Origin: Shewanella violacea DSS12
GTDB lineage: Bacteria > Pseudomonadota > Gammaproteobacteria > Enterobacterales > Shewanellaceae
Length of the DNA: 64,000 nucleotides
Direction: 5' to 3'
NCBI RefSeq assembly: GCF_000091325.1
Contig: NC_014012.1
Span: 2,772,824-2,836,823, forward strand
In this document: in pieces, positions 34,228 through 42,539 of the stretch
Layout of the letters: each line of letters starts with the position of its first letter
Numbering within the stretch: position 1 is the first letter of the stretch
Notes under the pieces: model-generated
The model's input: the letters and a program-made list of their open reading frames with translations, nothing else
Databases searched by the model: none
What the model was told of the DNA's origin: nothing
Program-made: the position numbers and the translations under genes

Positions 34228-34400
34228 TGTACTAGTAGCATTCCAGCCCTTATGGCTTGCTTAGCCTTGCCTTGAGCATTCTCGCCTTTCGGCCTTTCTT
34301 AAAACTTAAAGCTTACAACTCGCAACTTTCTCAGCCTTGTCCTGAACTCGTGACTTTCTCAGCTCTATCCTTATCTCGAAACTCGCCACTGCCTTAGCTT

Positions 34401-34844
34401 TTATTTCACCACTAACACAGGGCACTTGGCTTGATTGGCAACGGCCTCGGCGACATTAGGGCTTAACATGTGTGAGATACCTGTATGACCATGACTGGCT
34501 ATAACTATCATGCCCACTTCACGATCGTCGGCTTCCTCCAATATTTGAGCTAATACGCCTCCGCTACGAATATTAGTGTGCACAAACAAACCACTGGGCA
34601 TCTGCTCACGAACTTCAGACACTATCACCTTCATCCGATCATTGGCGTAAGCTTCTTGGTCTTGCAGTAGCTCGGCTGGACTGTCGACCACTATGCCGTA
34701 ATCCGGTTCTCCGTATGCCATGCTAATCACATTGAGCAGCCTGATATCAACCGCATAAAGGTTTGCCATCTCGACGGCATAACCTAGGGCATGAGATGCC
34801 GCTTCCGAAAAGTCGGTAGGGCAAAGTATATGACGTGTACGCAT
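34401..34844 (-). CDS. Universal stress protein, UspA family (copy 1)
   Basis: The protein has 147 residues and begins MRTRHILCPTDFSEAASHAL, like the second copy. It ends CPVLVVK. The ATP-site signature G-2x-G-9x-G(S/T) is changed: the region reads ASHGHTGISHMLSPNVAEAV, with Ala for the first Gly and Pro-Asn for the last Gly-Ser. It may therefore not bind ATP like UspF-type proteins. A paralogue is 177 bases upstream. Confidence 0.9.
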   Translation of the reverse strand: MRTRHILCPTDFSEAASHALGYAVEMANLYAVDIRLLNVISMAYGEPDYGIVVDSPAELLQDQEAYANDRMKVIVSEVREQMPSGLFVHTNIRSGGVLAQILEEADDREVGMIVIASHGHTGISHMLSPNVAEAVANQAKCPVLVVK

Positions 34845-35020
34845 AGCTATCTCCTGTAGAATCAGCTTCTATTGAATCAGTTCCTATTGAATCGGCTTCT
34901 CAATAGTCAGCTCTCGATAAGCTTTTCTAGTTCCTAGAAACTAGGAACTTGGAACTTGGACCGAATCCTCAAATCTCTAGGCTCTAACCTCAAACTTCAA
35001 ATCTCTAGGCTCAAAAAAGC

Positions 35021-35452
35021 TTACTTAACGACTAGGACCGGACACTTAGCCTCATTTGCCACAGCCTCCGCCACATTCGCATGGAGAAAATGGCTAAAAC
35101 CTGTATGACCATGACAGGCTAAGACAATCATCCCAGCATTTATCATTTTAGCCGATGCCAAAATCTCCTCGGCCGGTGAACCATGGCGAATAACGCCTTC
35201 TACCGACAAGCCAGACGCTAAGGTTCCAATCAGCTTACGCATTTTTTCTGCAGCCTCCCCCTCCATCCGACTAGCGAGTTCCTCTGGGGTCACAGCTAAT
35301 ACACGCGTATATTTGTCGCCAAATGGCTTATCGACCACATGCAGTATGCGAATGCCTACGTTATAAAAATTGGCCATCTCGAAGGCGTAACTCATTGCAT
35401 GGGAGGCAGTCTCAGAAAAATCTGTGGGGCAGAGTATTTGACGAGTTCGCAT
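35021..35452 (-). CDS. Universal stress protein, UspA family (copy 2)
   Basis: The protein has 143 residues and is clearly a paralogue of the next gene downstream (MRTRQILCPTDFSETASHAM and CPVLVVK at the ends). The nucleotide-site signature is also degenerate (ACHGHTGFSHFLHANVAEAV). Tandem duplication explains the pair. The diverged middles suggest different partners or signals. Role: stress tolerance, unspecified. Confidence 0.9.
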   Translation of the reverse strand: MRTRQILCPTDFSETASHAMSYAFEMANFYNVGIRILHVVDKPFGDKYTRVLAVTPEELASRMEGEAAEKMRKLIGTLASGLSVEGVIRHGSPAEEILASAKMINAGMIVLACHGHTGFSHFLHANVAEAVANEAKCPVLVVK

Positions 35453-36159
35453 GACGTTCTCCTAGTAGATAAGCTTCTAGTTTATAAAGCTTAGATTCTG
35501 AAAGCTTATCTGAAAATAAGTGGCATAGTCCTAGTTAACCTCCTACAGGTCGCTGATGACATATACGTCACGAGCAGCGCCATACTTGGCCCAATAGGGC
35601 TACGCCAAACCTTGCTTAATCACGCATTCAAGATCGCGTTCGATGTCCCTATCGGTAACTTAACTTTTTACTCTAACCTTCTAGCTCTAACCTCGAATCA
35701 TTGAACATCTAGAGCTGTTGCCAAACATATGTATTGATCCCATAGAGATGCAACCAAAAGCCTTAATATCAATAGCATAGACAAGCATTATTTCTTGTCA
35801 GACACATATCTATTGGAGATAGTATTGGCTAAGTTCTCATGTATTAAGCATAGTCCCAAAATGCCTGTTCATCCTACCCCTTCCCATACTGGCATTTCCT
35901 ATAGAAATCACTCTATTGAAAGCAGCAGTAAGCTTTGCCTATCACTCTTCTTAATTCATAACGCATCAAAGATAATCCAAACGAGCCATAAAATAATGCC
36001 ATCAAGTTTTGTATTAATTTTAAACAGAGCTAGATCTTAATTCCCTGGTGAATTATGATGAACCACACAGACCGACCAATCAGTCGGTTTAATGAATGAG
36101 TTTAGTATTGAATAAACTATAATCGACTAGACAGGATACAAATCGGGAGCTACGAGCAG
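35453..36159. other. 707-base interval without a convincing gene
   Basis: It holds decayed repeats (AGCTTCTAGTTTATAAAGCTT region), a stretch rich in short inverted repeats near 35540-35660, and a weak 81-codon frame at 35795-36040 with no ribosome binding site or recognisable family. A TetR-type operator at 36071-36088 and the promoter of the aldehyde dehydrogenase gene are at its right end. Confidence 0.55.
36071..36088. promoter_or_regulatory. Palindromic operator upstream of aldehyde dehydrogenase gene
   Basis: ACCGACCAATCAGTCGGT has 6-base arms ACCGAC and GTCGGT and lies 72 bases before the start at 36160. The TetR-type gene downstream of the enzyme (37710) is the likely binder. Confidence 0.65.
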
Positions 36160-37596
36160 ATGAATATGCCTATTGAGACAGAGAATAAATCAGCAATGCA
36201 ATCACAACTCGATGACTTGCTCAGACTACAAAGAACCAGCTATCGCTCAGAGCCAGCTCCGATATATGCACTGAGAGTCAAGCAGCTCAAAGAGCTCAAG
36301 CAAGCCTTGCTGACATTTCAACAGCCTCTGGCCGATGCCCTCAATCGAGATTATGGCACCCGCTCCGTCGACGACACGCTAATCTCAGATATCATGCCCT
36401 GTATCAACAACATCAACTACAGCCTCAAGAACCTGAAGAAATGGATGAAGCCTAGTTCTCGTCATGCGGGTCTTCTACTGGCTCCGGCTAAGATAAAAGT
36501 ACATTATCAGCCCGTGGGCGTGGTCGGCATCATAGTGCCATGGAACTTCCCTGTCATGCTCTCGATTGGCCCCTTGATCACCGCTTTGAGCGCAGGTAAT
36601 CGCGCCATGCTTAAGCTGTCAGAATTCACCCCCGAAACCAACAAGGTCTTGGCCCAGATGCTGTCGAGCATCTTCGACGAATCATTAGTTGCCGTAGTAG
36701 AAGGTGAAGCCGATGTCGCCGCCGCATTCTCGGGACTGGCATTCGATCATTTACTGTTTACCGGCTCCACCACAGTTGGCAAACATGTGATGCGCGCCGC
36801 AGCCGCAAACTTAACCCCAGTGACCTTAGAACTGGGTGGCAAATCTCCGGTAATTATCGCCCCCGATATGCCCATAGATACTGCCGTAGAACGCATGATC
36901 TATGGTAAATGTTTAAACTCGGGACAGATCTGTGTCGCACCAGATTATGTCTTAGTGCCTAAAGAGAAGCAGGCCGAATTTATCGCCGCTTATCAGAAAA
37001 AGTTCAACGCCATGTATGGCAAGGTGAGTGACAACAAGGATTATGGCGCCATCATCAATCAGCGTCAGTTTGACCGCCTAACCTCAGTGCTCGAAGATGC
37101 CAAAAGCAAAGGCGCAACTGTGGTCTCAGCCAATGATGAGGCTATCGATACTGCTAAGCGTAAAATACCCACGCAGCTGATCACCAATGTCAGTGATGAG
37201 ATGATCTTGATGCAAGATGAGATTTTTGGCCCCATACTGCCAATCCTAGGATATGAGACCCTCAATGATTCGATAAAGTATATCAATGAACGTCCTCGTC
37301 CATTGGCGCTTTATATCATGAGCTTCGATACTCAGACTCAAGAAAAAATACTCAACAACACCCACTCTGGCGGTGTCTGTATCAACGAAACCGTGTTTCA
37401 CGTCGCCGCCGACGATGCACCATTTGGCGGCATAGGCCCCTCGGGCATGGGCCACTATCATGGTAAGGAAGGCTTCATGACCTTGAGTCATGCCAAGACG
37501 GTATTGAGCCGCGGCAAGCTCAACACAGGTAAGCTTGTTCACCCACCTTACGGCACCGGCATTCAAGCCATGCTATATAAGTTTTTCCTGCGTTAA
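36160..37596 (+). CDS. NAD(P)-dependent aldehyde dehydrogenase, coniferyl-aldehyde type
   Basis: The protein has 478 residues. ALDH motifs: PVGVVGIIVPWNFPVMLSIG, cofactor-site FTGSTTVGKHVM, catalytic Glu in TLELGGKSP, catalytic Cys in NSGQICVAPDY (near residue 260). The N-terminal region PAPIYALRVKQLKELKQALL and the membrane-near C terminus AMLYKFFLR are typical of the coniferyl aldehyde dehydrogenase (CalB-like) group, which oxidises fatty or aromatic aldehydes. The start is the ATG at 36160 with GGGAG upstream. It is followed by a TetR gene on the same strand. Confidence 0.92.
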   Translation: MNMPIETENKSAMQSQLDDLLRLQRTSYRSEPAPIYALRVKQLKELKQALLTFQQPLADALNRDYGTRSVDDTLISDIMPCINNINYSLKNLKKWMKPSSRHAGLLLAPAKIKVHYQPVGVVGIIVPWNFPVMLSIGPLITALSAGNRAMLKLSEFTPETNKVLAQMLSSIFDESLVAVVEGEADVAAAFSGLAFDHLLFTGSTTVGKHVMRAAAANLTPVTLELGGKSPVIIAPDMPIDTAVERMIYGKCLNSGQICVAPDYVLVPKEKQAEFIAAYQKKFNAMYGKVSDNKDYGAIINQRQFDRLTSVLEDAKSKGATVVSANDEAIDTAKRKIPTQLITNVSDEMILMQDEIFGPILPILGYETLNDSIKYINERPRPLALYIMSFDTQTQEKILNNTHSGGVCINETVFHVAADDAPFGGIGPSGMGHYHGKEGFMTLSHAKTVLSRGKLNTGKLVHPPYGTGIQAMLYKFFLR

Positions 37597-37709
37597 GCGC
37601 CCTAAAACCGCTTTAGCTGCCAGTGTCGTCAACTTAGCATGAGTCGAGTTTAGTTGAGTTGAGAGCTGCATGCTAAAGCGAAAAATCTAAGCCAATAAAG
37701 TAGAGATTG

Positions 37710-38285
37710 ATGAGTAAATCAGATAAGAAGCAAGCCATACTAGATACCGCGCTGACCCTGTTTGTCAGCCAAGGTTTCTATGCCACCTCAACCGCATCCA
37801 TAGCCAAGCAAGCTGGAGTGGCCACAGGTACCCTGTTTCATCATTTCCCCTCCAAAGATGAGCTGATGAATCATCTATTTCTTAATATCAAACAGGAGTT
37901 TGCCGATGCGATTTTAGCATCGGTACAAGACAGTGGTGATTTAAAACAGGATGCTAAACACCTCTGGACCAGCGCCATACAATGGGCCATGGATAACCCG
38001 CTGAAACAGGAGTTTTTCCAGCAGTACTCCATGTCACCTACCATAGCCTCAAAAATCAGAGAGCAAGCCATGAACTCGATACTCGGCTTCATGGGAGCCC
38101 TGATGCAAAAAGGCCAGACCCTAGGCTTGCTGGCAAATTACCCCCTGACCCTGATGCAAGATAACAGCCACGGCCAGTTCTTAGCCGCCACCCGCTTCTT
38201 CCTGGATAATCCCGAAAAATGGCAAGACCCACAACACCAAGAAGCCAGCTTCCTATTGTTTTGGAATGCAATGGTGAAGGGCTGA
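37710..38285 (+). CDS. TetR-family regulator of the aldehyde dehydrogenase
   Basis: The protein has 191 residues from the ATG at 37710; a TTG lies one codon earlier. The helix-turn-helix reads TASIAKQAGVATGTLFHHFP. The C-terminal domain is helical, as usual. It follows the aldehyde dehydrogenase gene by 113 bases and probably represses it through the palindrome at 36071. Ligand unknown. Confidence 0.88.
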   Translation: MSKSDKKQAILDTALTLFVSQGFYATSTASIAKQAGVATGTLFHHFPSKDELMNHLFLNIKQEFADAILASVQDSGDLKQDAKHLWTSAIQWAMDNPLKQEFFQQYSMSPTIASKIREQAMNSILGFMGALMQKGQTLGLLANYPLTLMQDNSHGQFLAATRFFLDNPEKWQDPQHQEASFLLFWNAMVKG

Positions 38286-38397
38286 GAAGTTACGAGTAGC
38301 GAGCTCAAGATAGAGCTGAGACAGTTTTAAGCGGTAAGTGATAAGTTACGAGCTAAAGGTAGAGCAAAGAAAGTTGCGAGTTGCGAGTTAAAGACAG

Positions 38398-38446
38398 AGG
38401 TAATTTATTTACCTGAAATATCTAATTCGCTCTGACCCCTTTATTC
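38398..38446 (-). repeat. Border element of cassette cluster B
   Basis: The hairpin 38398-38414 (AGGTAA paired with TTACCT) is followed by the 25-base block at 38422-38446, which differs from the block at 16300-16324 only in its middle three or four bases. The stop codon of the last cassette gene lies inside it, so the gene end may have been replaced. Confidence 0.65.
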
Positions 38447-38761
38447 TTGTACATCACCAGAATAGCTGAATAATACTCGCGGTGATTTATCCGAAATAAA
38501 AGCATCTGAAGAAGTCGTAGTAACGTATACACCTGAAAAATCGCGTAAATAAGTTTGAATACGAGCTGCTACATAACCATCAATAGTATTTGGAAACTTT
38601 AAGGTTCCCATTTTGTAATTCGGTTTTTCTCCCATTCCTAAGTCGTCGATTTCAAAGCCAAGAGAAGATGCATTATCCGCCGTAACCTTAAAGCTCTCTG
38701 GCACCCCTGTAGCAAAGGCAGATGTAGTTAATAACATTAAAGCTGGAATTAAACACTTCAT
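38441..38761 (-). CDS. Small periplasmic cassette protein
   Basis: The protein has 106 residues with a signal peptide (MKCLIPALMLLTTSAFA). The mature part includes NTIDGYVAARIQTYLRDFSG and ends with FSYSGDVQE. The stop is inside the border repeat, so the C terminus may be truncated. It starts 10 bases after the attC site. The family is not recognised. Confidence 0.6.
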   Translation of the reverse strand: MKCLIPALMLLTTSAFATGVPESFKVTADNASSLGFEIDDLGMGEKPNYKMGTLKFPNTIDGYVAARIQTYLRDFSGVYVTTTSSDAFISDKSPRVLFSYSGDVQE

Positions 38762-38770
38762 AATATCCTC

Positions 38771-38865
38771 ATGACGCTCAAATAACGGGCTAAAAATAGT
38801 TGGTTAAAATAAGCGACGCAGGAGCAAAACCAACTGTTTTTAGTCCTGATTAATTTGCTTGTTAT
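38771..38865 (-). repeat. attC site 2, nearly identical to 18234-18330
   Basis: Ends ATAACAAGC and GAGCGTCAT carry the cores, the second with one mismatch. Inner arms CTAAAAACAGTTGGTT and AACCAACTATTTTTAG pair. The upstream gene's stop codon lies in the core. About 90 of 95 bases match the site at 18234. Confidence 0.82.
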
Positions 38866-39284
38866 AGCGCTCTTGATGCCATCGGGTGATTTGGGTTTAA
38901 TTGAAGTAAATCCCATAAGTTTCCGTAAAGATCTTCAAATACTGCTACAGTGCCATAATCCTGCTCTTTGGGTTCTCTAATAAATTTTATACCTTCAGAT
39001 AGCATACGATTATAATCACGCCAAAAGTCATCTGTATTTAAGAATAGGAATACTCGACCACCTGCTTGATTTCCCACAAAATCACTTTGCTCGGGCTTAG
39101 ATGCACGAGCCAATAATAGTGTTACACCATTAGACCCAGGTGGTGAAACAACAACCCAACGTTTATCTTGTTCAGATTGGTAAGTATCTTCAACAAGCTC
39201 AAACTTGAGTTTATTGACATAAAAATCAATTGCCTCATCATAGTCATTAACGACTAACGCAATATGCACTATTGATTGTTTCAA
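38862..39284 (-). CDS. VOC-family (glyoxalase-like) cassette protein
   Basis: The protein has 140 residues with a TTG start at 39284, chosen because AAGGAAAG lies 5 bases upstream and the glyoxalase fold begins at once (QSIVHIALVVNDYDEAIDFY). A longer frame to 39404 runs through an attC-like site and is rejected. The ends FVFLFLNTDDF-like strand and VAVFEDLYGNLWDLLQLN complete the fold. Such proteins bind metals and act on glutathione adducts, antibiotics or small metabolites; substrate unknown. Confidence 0.8.
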   Translation of the reverse strand: MKQSIVHIALVVNDYDEAIDFYVNKLKFELVEDTYQSEQDKRWVVVSPPGSNGVTLLLARASKPEQSDFVGNQAGGRVFLFLNTDDFWRDYNRMLSEGIKFIREPKEQDYGTVAVFEDLYGNLWDLLQLNPNHPMASRAL

Positions 39285-39326
39285 TTCATCTTTCCTTGAA
39301 ATTCTACACAGATGTAACTCAGCGCG

Positions 39327-39406
39327 ATAACGCTTACATAAGTGGAGATTATAGTTATCTAAAATGTTTGAAGAACGAAAAATAGCTAACGGTAAAGTTT
39401 CCATTT
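39327..39406 (-). repeat. attC-like site between methyltransferase and VOC cassettes
   Basis: The right core GCGTTAT (39327-39333) is clear. The left core overlaps the end of the methyltransferase gene and fits with one mismatch. Inner arms pair only partly. Confidence 0.5.
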
Positions 39407-39413
39407 GATGTTC

Positions 39414-40022
39414 TTAACAGGTGACTTTTTCTAAAACTACACGTGTCCATTTGACATTTTCTTTATTGGGAAGAACACTAGCTTGATTACTTAACTTGAA
39501 TATACATTTAAAACCATAAGACTCAAATAGGTTAATAGTGTTCTTACTGTCTATTTGAAAGACTCTTGTACCCATACCTGAAGGACCATTCCTCAGAGAT
39601 ATGGCGCACCTACCATTCATTTTTATTACAGTAGATATTTTACTCGCTGCTATATCTCGTTCTGTCTCAGAAAGGTGGTGCCATACGGCATTAATTAGCA
39701 CAAAATCAAATGTTTCGTCATGTGAATCTAAACATGCAATATGAGGAAGGCTATCGTGAAGCCATTCTATTGATGTACCTTTGTATTCATTCATTGCCGC
39801 ATTTAAAAATGCTGCCATTGGCTCAATCGCAGTGACATTGAATCCCAACTTATCAAGTGCAGCTGAATTTTGACCAGCACCAGATCCCAAATCAAGAATA
39901 CTTGAGTTCTTTGCTGGTAAAAAGCTCACAAAGTCTTTGCACACAAGATTGAAGTCTAAAGCCTGGCTGCTTTCAATAAATAAAGGGATAAACCTTTCGT
40001 AACCCTCAGTGCCTGAAGTCAT
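39414..40022 (-). CDS. SAM-dependent methyltransferase cassette protein
   Basis: The protein has 202 residues from the ATG at 40022, with AGGTGG upstream; the first base of this site belongs to the attC core. The class I fold is visible: SILDLGSGAGQNSAALDKLG (motif I), AIEPMAAFLNAA, FDFVLINAVWHHL and RCAISLRNGPS. The target is unknown. It is the first cassette of cluster B. Confidence 0.82.
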   Translation of the reverse strand: MTSGTEGYERFIPLFIESSQALDFNLVCKDFVSFLPAKNSSILDLGSGAGQNSAALDKLGFNVTAIEPMAAFLNAAMNEYKGTSIEWLHDSLPHIACLDSHDETFDFVLINAVWHHLSETERDIAASKISTVIKMNGRCAISLRNGPSGMGTRVFQIDSKNTINLFESYGFKCIFKLSNQASVLPNKENVKWTRVVLEKVTC

Positions 40023-40032
40023 GACTCTTGCC

Positions 40033-40122
40033 ACCTAACGCCCCTCTAATAAGTTAACCATAAGCTGGCGGGCGATTTACTCAGCAAATGGCAGACAGCT
40101 CTGGTAAGTATTAATTTAGGAA
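40033..40122 (-). repeat. attC site at the head of cassette cluster B
   Basis: The minus strand ends GGGGCGTTAGGT, an exact GTTRRRY core (40033-40039). Inner arms TTACCAGAGCTG and CAGCTTATGGTTAA pair with a bulge. The other core is poorly kept. Confidence 0.65.
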
Positions 40123-40466
40123 AATTTGAGCCCCCCATAGTTAACCAATAACATACTTAGCCTATTGGAAATTATCAATGCTCTACTATCCCATAAGAAG
40201 CAAAACAATATGGATGGCACCGTTATTAGTAATGCCCCGCTGCATATAGCATGACATCTTGTATTTGAGCTTCCAGTGAGCATCAATACAATATTAACCA
40301 TTGCTTTCAAAAGCATACTGACATTCAGGACAGACTTTTGACCGTTAGCAGGAAGGTTTCACTCTCAGAGAAAAATCTTTATCGTAACCAAAGGTCAATA
40401 CTGGTTAAAACTTAAATGTGTATATCACTGTTAAATAATGATATTTAAAATAAGCAAAAAAAAACA
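40123..40466. other. Gene-free interval between cassette cluster B and the cold-shock gene
   Basis: A 66-codon minus-strand frame (40116-40316) has no ribosome binding site or family and is not called. The rest is AT-rich. The cold-shock promoter follows at 40467. Confidence 0.5.
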
Positions 40467-40495
40467 TTGTACAAAAAACAAACAATCGCTATTAT
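40467..40495 (+). promoter_or_regulatory. Promoter of the cold-shock gene
   Basis: TTGTAC (40467-40472) and TATTAT (40490-40495) stand 17 bases apart, a good sigma-70 pair. Transcription would start near 40502 and give a 5' leader of about 175 bases before the ATG at 40679, a length typical for cspA-type mRNAs whose leader controls translation in the cold. Confidence 0.65.
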
Positions 40496-40678
40496 ATCGC
40501 TCAGTTGTTCAGAGAGTTATTAAATGCAGCATCAAGTACAAGTAAAACATCCACTACTAAAACCGTGTTTTGTAGCTAGACGTTTCCCTTTTATTTTAGC
40601 GTAACATGATATAATTCAATAAATTAACACATTGTTAATATTGAACTTTTTTTAAATTAAATAAATAAGGGACATCAC

Positions 40679-40891
40679 ATGTCTGATTCAAATACTGGTA
40701 CTGTAAAATGGTTTAACGAAGATAAAGGATTCGGTTTCCTTACTCAAGATAATGGTGGCGCTGACGTATTCGTACATTTTCGTGCTATCGCATCAGAAGG
40801 TTTCAAAACTCTTGATGAAGGTCAAAAAGTGACTTTCGAAGTAGAGCAAGGCCCAAAAGGTCTGCAAGCAAGCAACGTTATCGCTCTTTAA
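40679..40891 (+). CDS. Cold-shock protein, CspA family
   Basis: The protein has 70 residues and is a single cold-shock domain. RNA-binding motifs RNP1 (KGFGFL) and RNP2 (VFVHF) are intact; [19 protein letters not shown] is the classical start. AAGGGA precedes the ATG. It binds single-stranded nucleic acid and melts RNA structure. The long leader points to CspA-like post-transcriptional control. Which Csp paralogue it is cannot be decided. Confidence 0.95.
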   Translation: MSDSNTGTVKWFNEDKGFGFLTQDNGGADVFVHFRAIASEGFKTLDEGQKVTFEVEQGPKGLQASNVIAL

Positions 40892-40918
40892 TGAAGCGCT
40901 AATAACGCAAGCTGATAT

Positions 40919-40954
40919 TAAAAAAAGAAGGTCGCTAACGCGGCCTTTTTTGTG
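40919..40954 (+). terminator. Terminator after the cold-shock gene
   Basis: AAGGTCGC and GCGGCCTT form a short GC hairpin between an A run and a T run, 28 bases after the stop. Confidence 0.75.
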
Positions 40955-40985
40955 CCTGTCATATTCAATAATGATAATAAAAGAT

Positions 40986-41086
40986 CACTGGATTCCGGCT
41001 CATAAGATCTGCCGGAATGACGCAGAGTATCGACCAAAACCAAATGAACCTAAGCACAATTTAATCTAGCTTCATTCGAAGCTAGG
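40986..41086 (+). repeat. 101-bp repeat starting CACTGGATTCCGGCTC (copy 2)
   Basis: This is the full-length partner of 19475-19570. It ends in a hairpin TAGCTTCATTCGAAGCTA (41067-41084), which corresponds to the GCCTTCATTCGAAGGC hairpins at 19291 and 19810 with paired changes on both sides. Confidence 0.7.
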
Positions 41087-41184
41087 CAAATAAAACCTTT
41101 GTTCACTTATCAAGTCTAATTAAGCTCAAGTCAATAAGGCCAATTCAGTAAGATCAATTCATTGATGACATCTATTAATCAAAG

Positions 41185-41601
41185 CTATACCGGTGCCAGA
41201 TAGCACTGCTGCATATGGATATTAATCGCATTGAGCACATTGGTTCGGTTGATGGTGCCGATAACCTTGCCATTATCAACCACTGGGTAGACCTTAGGCT
41301 TAGGGCCTAACATCTGTTCGGCGAGCTGCAAGACACTGGTATCCGGCGTTACCGACAACACCTCAGAGCGCATGCAATCTTTTACCTTAGCCACCAAATC
41401 ACAATGATAACTGCTCTTGAGCATCACTGAGAGACAGTCCTGCTGGGACAGGAAACCGACCAGTTGTCCCAAATCATCGACCACTGGGGCCCCCAACTTC
41501 TTCCTCTCCAGCAAGGCATCTACGGCATTGGAAAGAGGCATATCCTCTGCTAATAGCACAGGTTGACGGTCCATATATTTACTGACTTTAATTGAATCCA
41601 T
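41185..41601 (-). CDS. CBS-domain pair protein
   Basis: The protein has 138 residues with two CBS motifs (about 8-60, ending GAPVVDDLGQLVGFLSQQDC, and 72-130, ending YPVVDNGKVIGTINRTNVLN). Such stand-alone pairs bind adenosyl ligands such as AMP or SAM and regulate other proteins. No partner domain is fused. It is transcribed alone. Confidence 0.88.
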   Translation of the reverse strand: MDSIKVSKYMDRQPVLLAEDMPLSNAVDALLERKKLGAPVVDDLGQLVGFLSQQDCLSVMLKSSYHCDLVAKVKDCMRSEVLSVTPDTSVLQLAEQMLGPKPKVYPVVDNGKVIGTINRTNVLNAINIHMQQCYLAPV

Positions 41602-41827
41602 ATTTATTCCCCTGTCGTTTAATGGCCCTAATTCTTTTATTGGGAGCCTATTTATTCGGCAGTACTTTTAATAAGTACGCCTTCATGGAAACCGTGCTTT
41701 TATTGAGCACCCTATGACTCCAATATACCTAACTTGATGAAAAACAAAACCGTAAATAATCGATTTCTCTAATCTAAATCTTCAATAGCCAGTTCGATGA
41801 GGCCTATCAAGCAGTAGCTAGCCGTCA

Positions 41828-42442
41828 CTACAGAGATTTAGCACCTAAGACTAATCCCAAGCCGATTAACCCTAGCCCACACACCTGGCTCAAACGTTTC
41901 TTTATTTTAGCCATTCTGTGTTGCAGTAGCTTTGAAGTGAATATTACCGACACGGCGCCAAACCAGAGTCCATGTAACACAGCGAGATACACGCCATAGA
42001 GTAAAATCGAGCGGTGATCATGGCTTTCCACTGAGATAAGCTGACTGAACAGACTGACAAAGAACAGCATGGTCTTAGGATTTAATACATTACACATGAA
42101 ACCTTGAGACAGGTATTGAATCGGCCTTAACTGGAATTCATCACTTTCGATGTCATCCAGACTGGCATTGGCAGTCAGGATACTCTTGAGCCCGATATAG
42201 ATGAGATAGAGGGCCCCAGCGTATTTAACCATATTGAACAAATACTCATTGTGTGAGATTAGGTAACCAATACCGAGCAAGGTATAAGCTATATGAACCC
42301 CTATGGCCAAGCTTATTCCCAACGCAGTCCAGAGCCCTGCCGCCCTGCCCGATGCGACGCTGTTCTTCAGTACCAAAACAAAATCGGCCCCTGGACTAAT
42401 GACGATGAGTATACCGATAACGGCTAAACTGATAATTTCCAT
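41828..42442 (-). CDS. LysE/RhtB-family amino-acid exporter
   Basis: The protein has 204 residues with about six transmembrane helices. The family start MEIISLAVIGILIVISPGAD and the motif SGRAAGLWTALGISLAIGVH are clear, and NPKTMLFFVSLFSQL is conserved. These proteins export amino acids or homoserine lactones. It is divergent from a LysR gene, whose product probably controls it. Confidence 0.9.
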   Translation of the reverse strand: MEIISLAVIGILIVISPGADFVLVLKNSVASGRAAGLWTALGISLAIGVHIAYTLLGIGYLISHNEYLFNMVKYAGALYLIYIGLKSILTANASLDDIESDEFQLRPIQYLSQGFMCNVLNPKTMLFFVSLFSQLISVESHDHRSILLYGVYLAVLHGLWFGAVSVIFTSKLLQHRMAKIKKRLSQVCGLGLIGLGLVLGAKSL

Positions 42443-42539
42443 ACTTACTCCTTTAATCTGATTCGACGCATATTGTAGCGGGAGCCTGGAGCTTATATAA
42501 TCGAAAAAACATCAAATAAACTGTGAGTAAAAGTCACAT

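Noticed and set aside
35795-36040. 81-codon plus-strand frame in the gap before the aldehyde dehydrogenase gene
   Set aside because: Low-complexity composition, no ribosome binding site and no recognisable family.
40116-40316. 66-codon minus-strand frame upstream of the methyltransferase cassette
   Set aside because: It has no start signal or family and overlaps the attC-like site.
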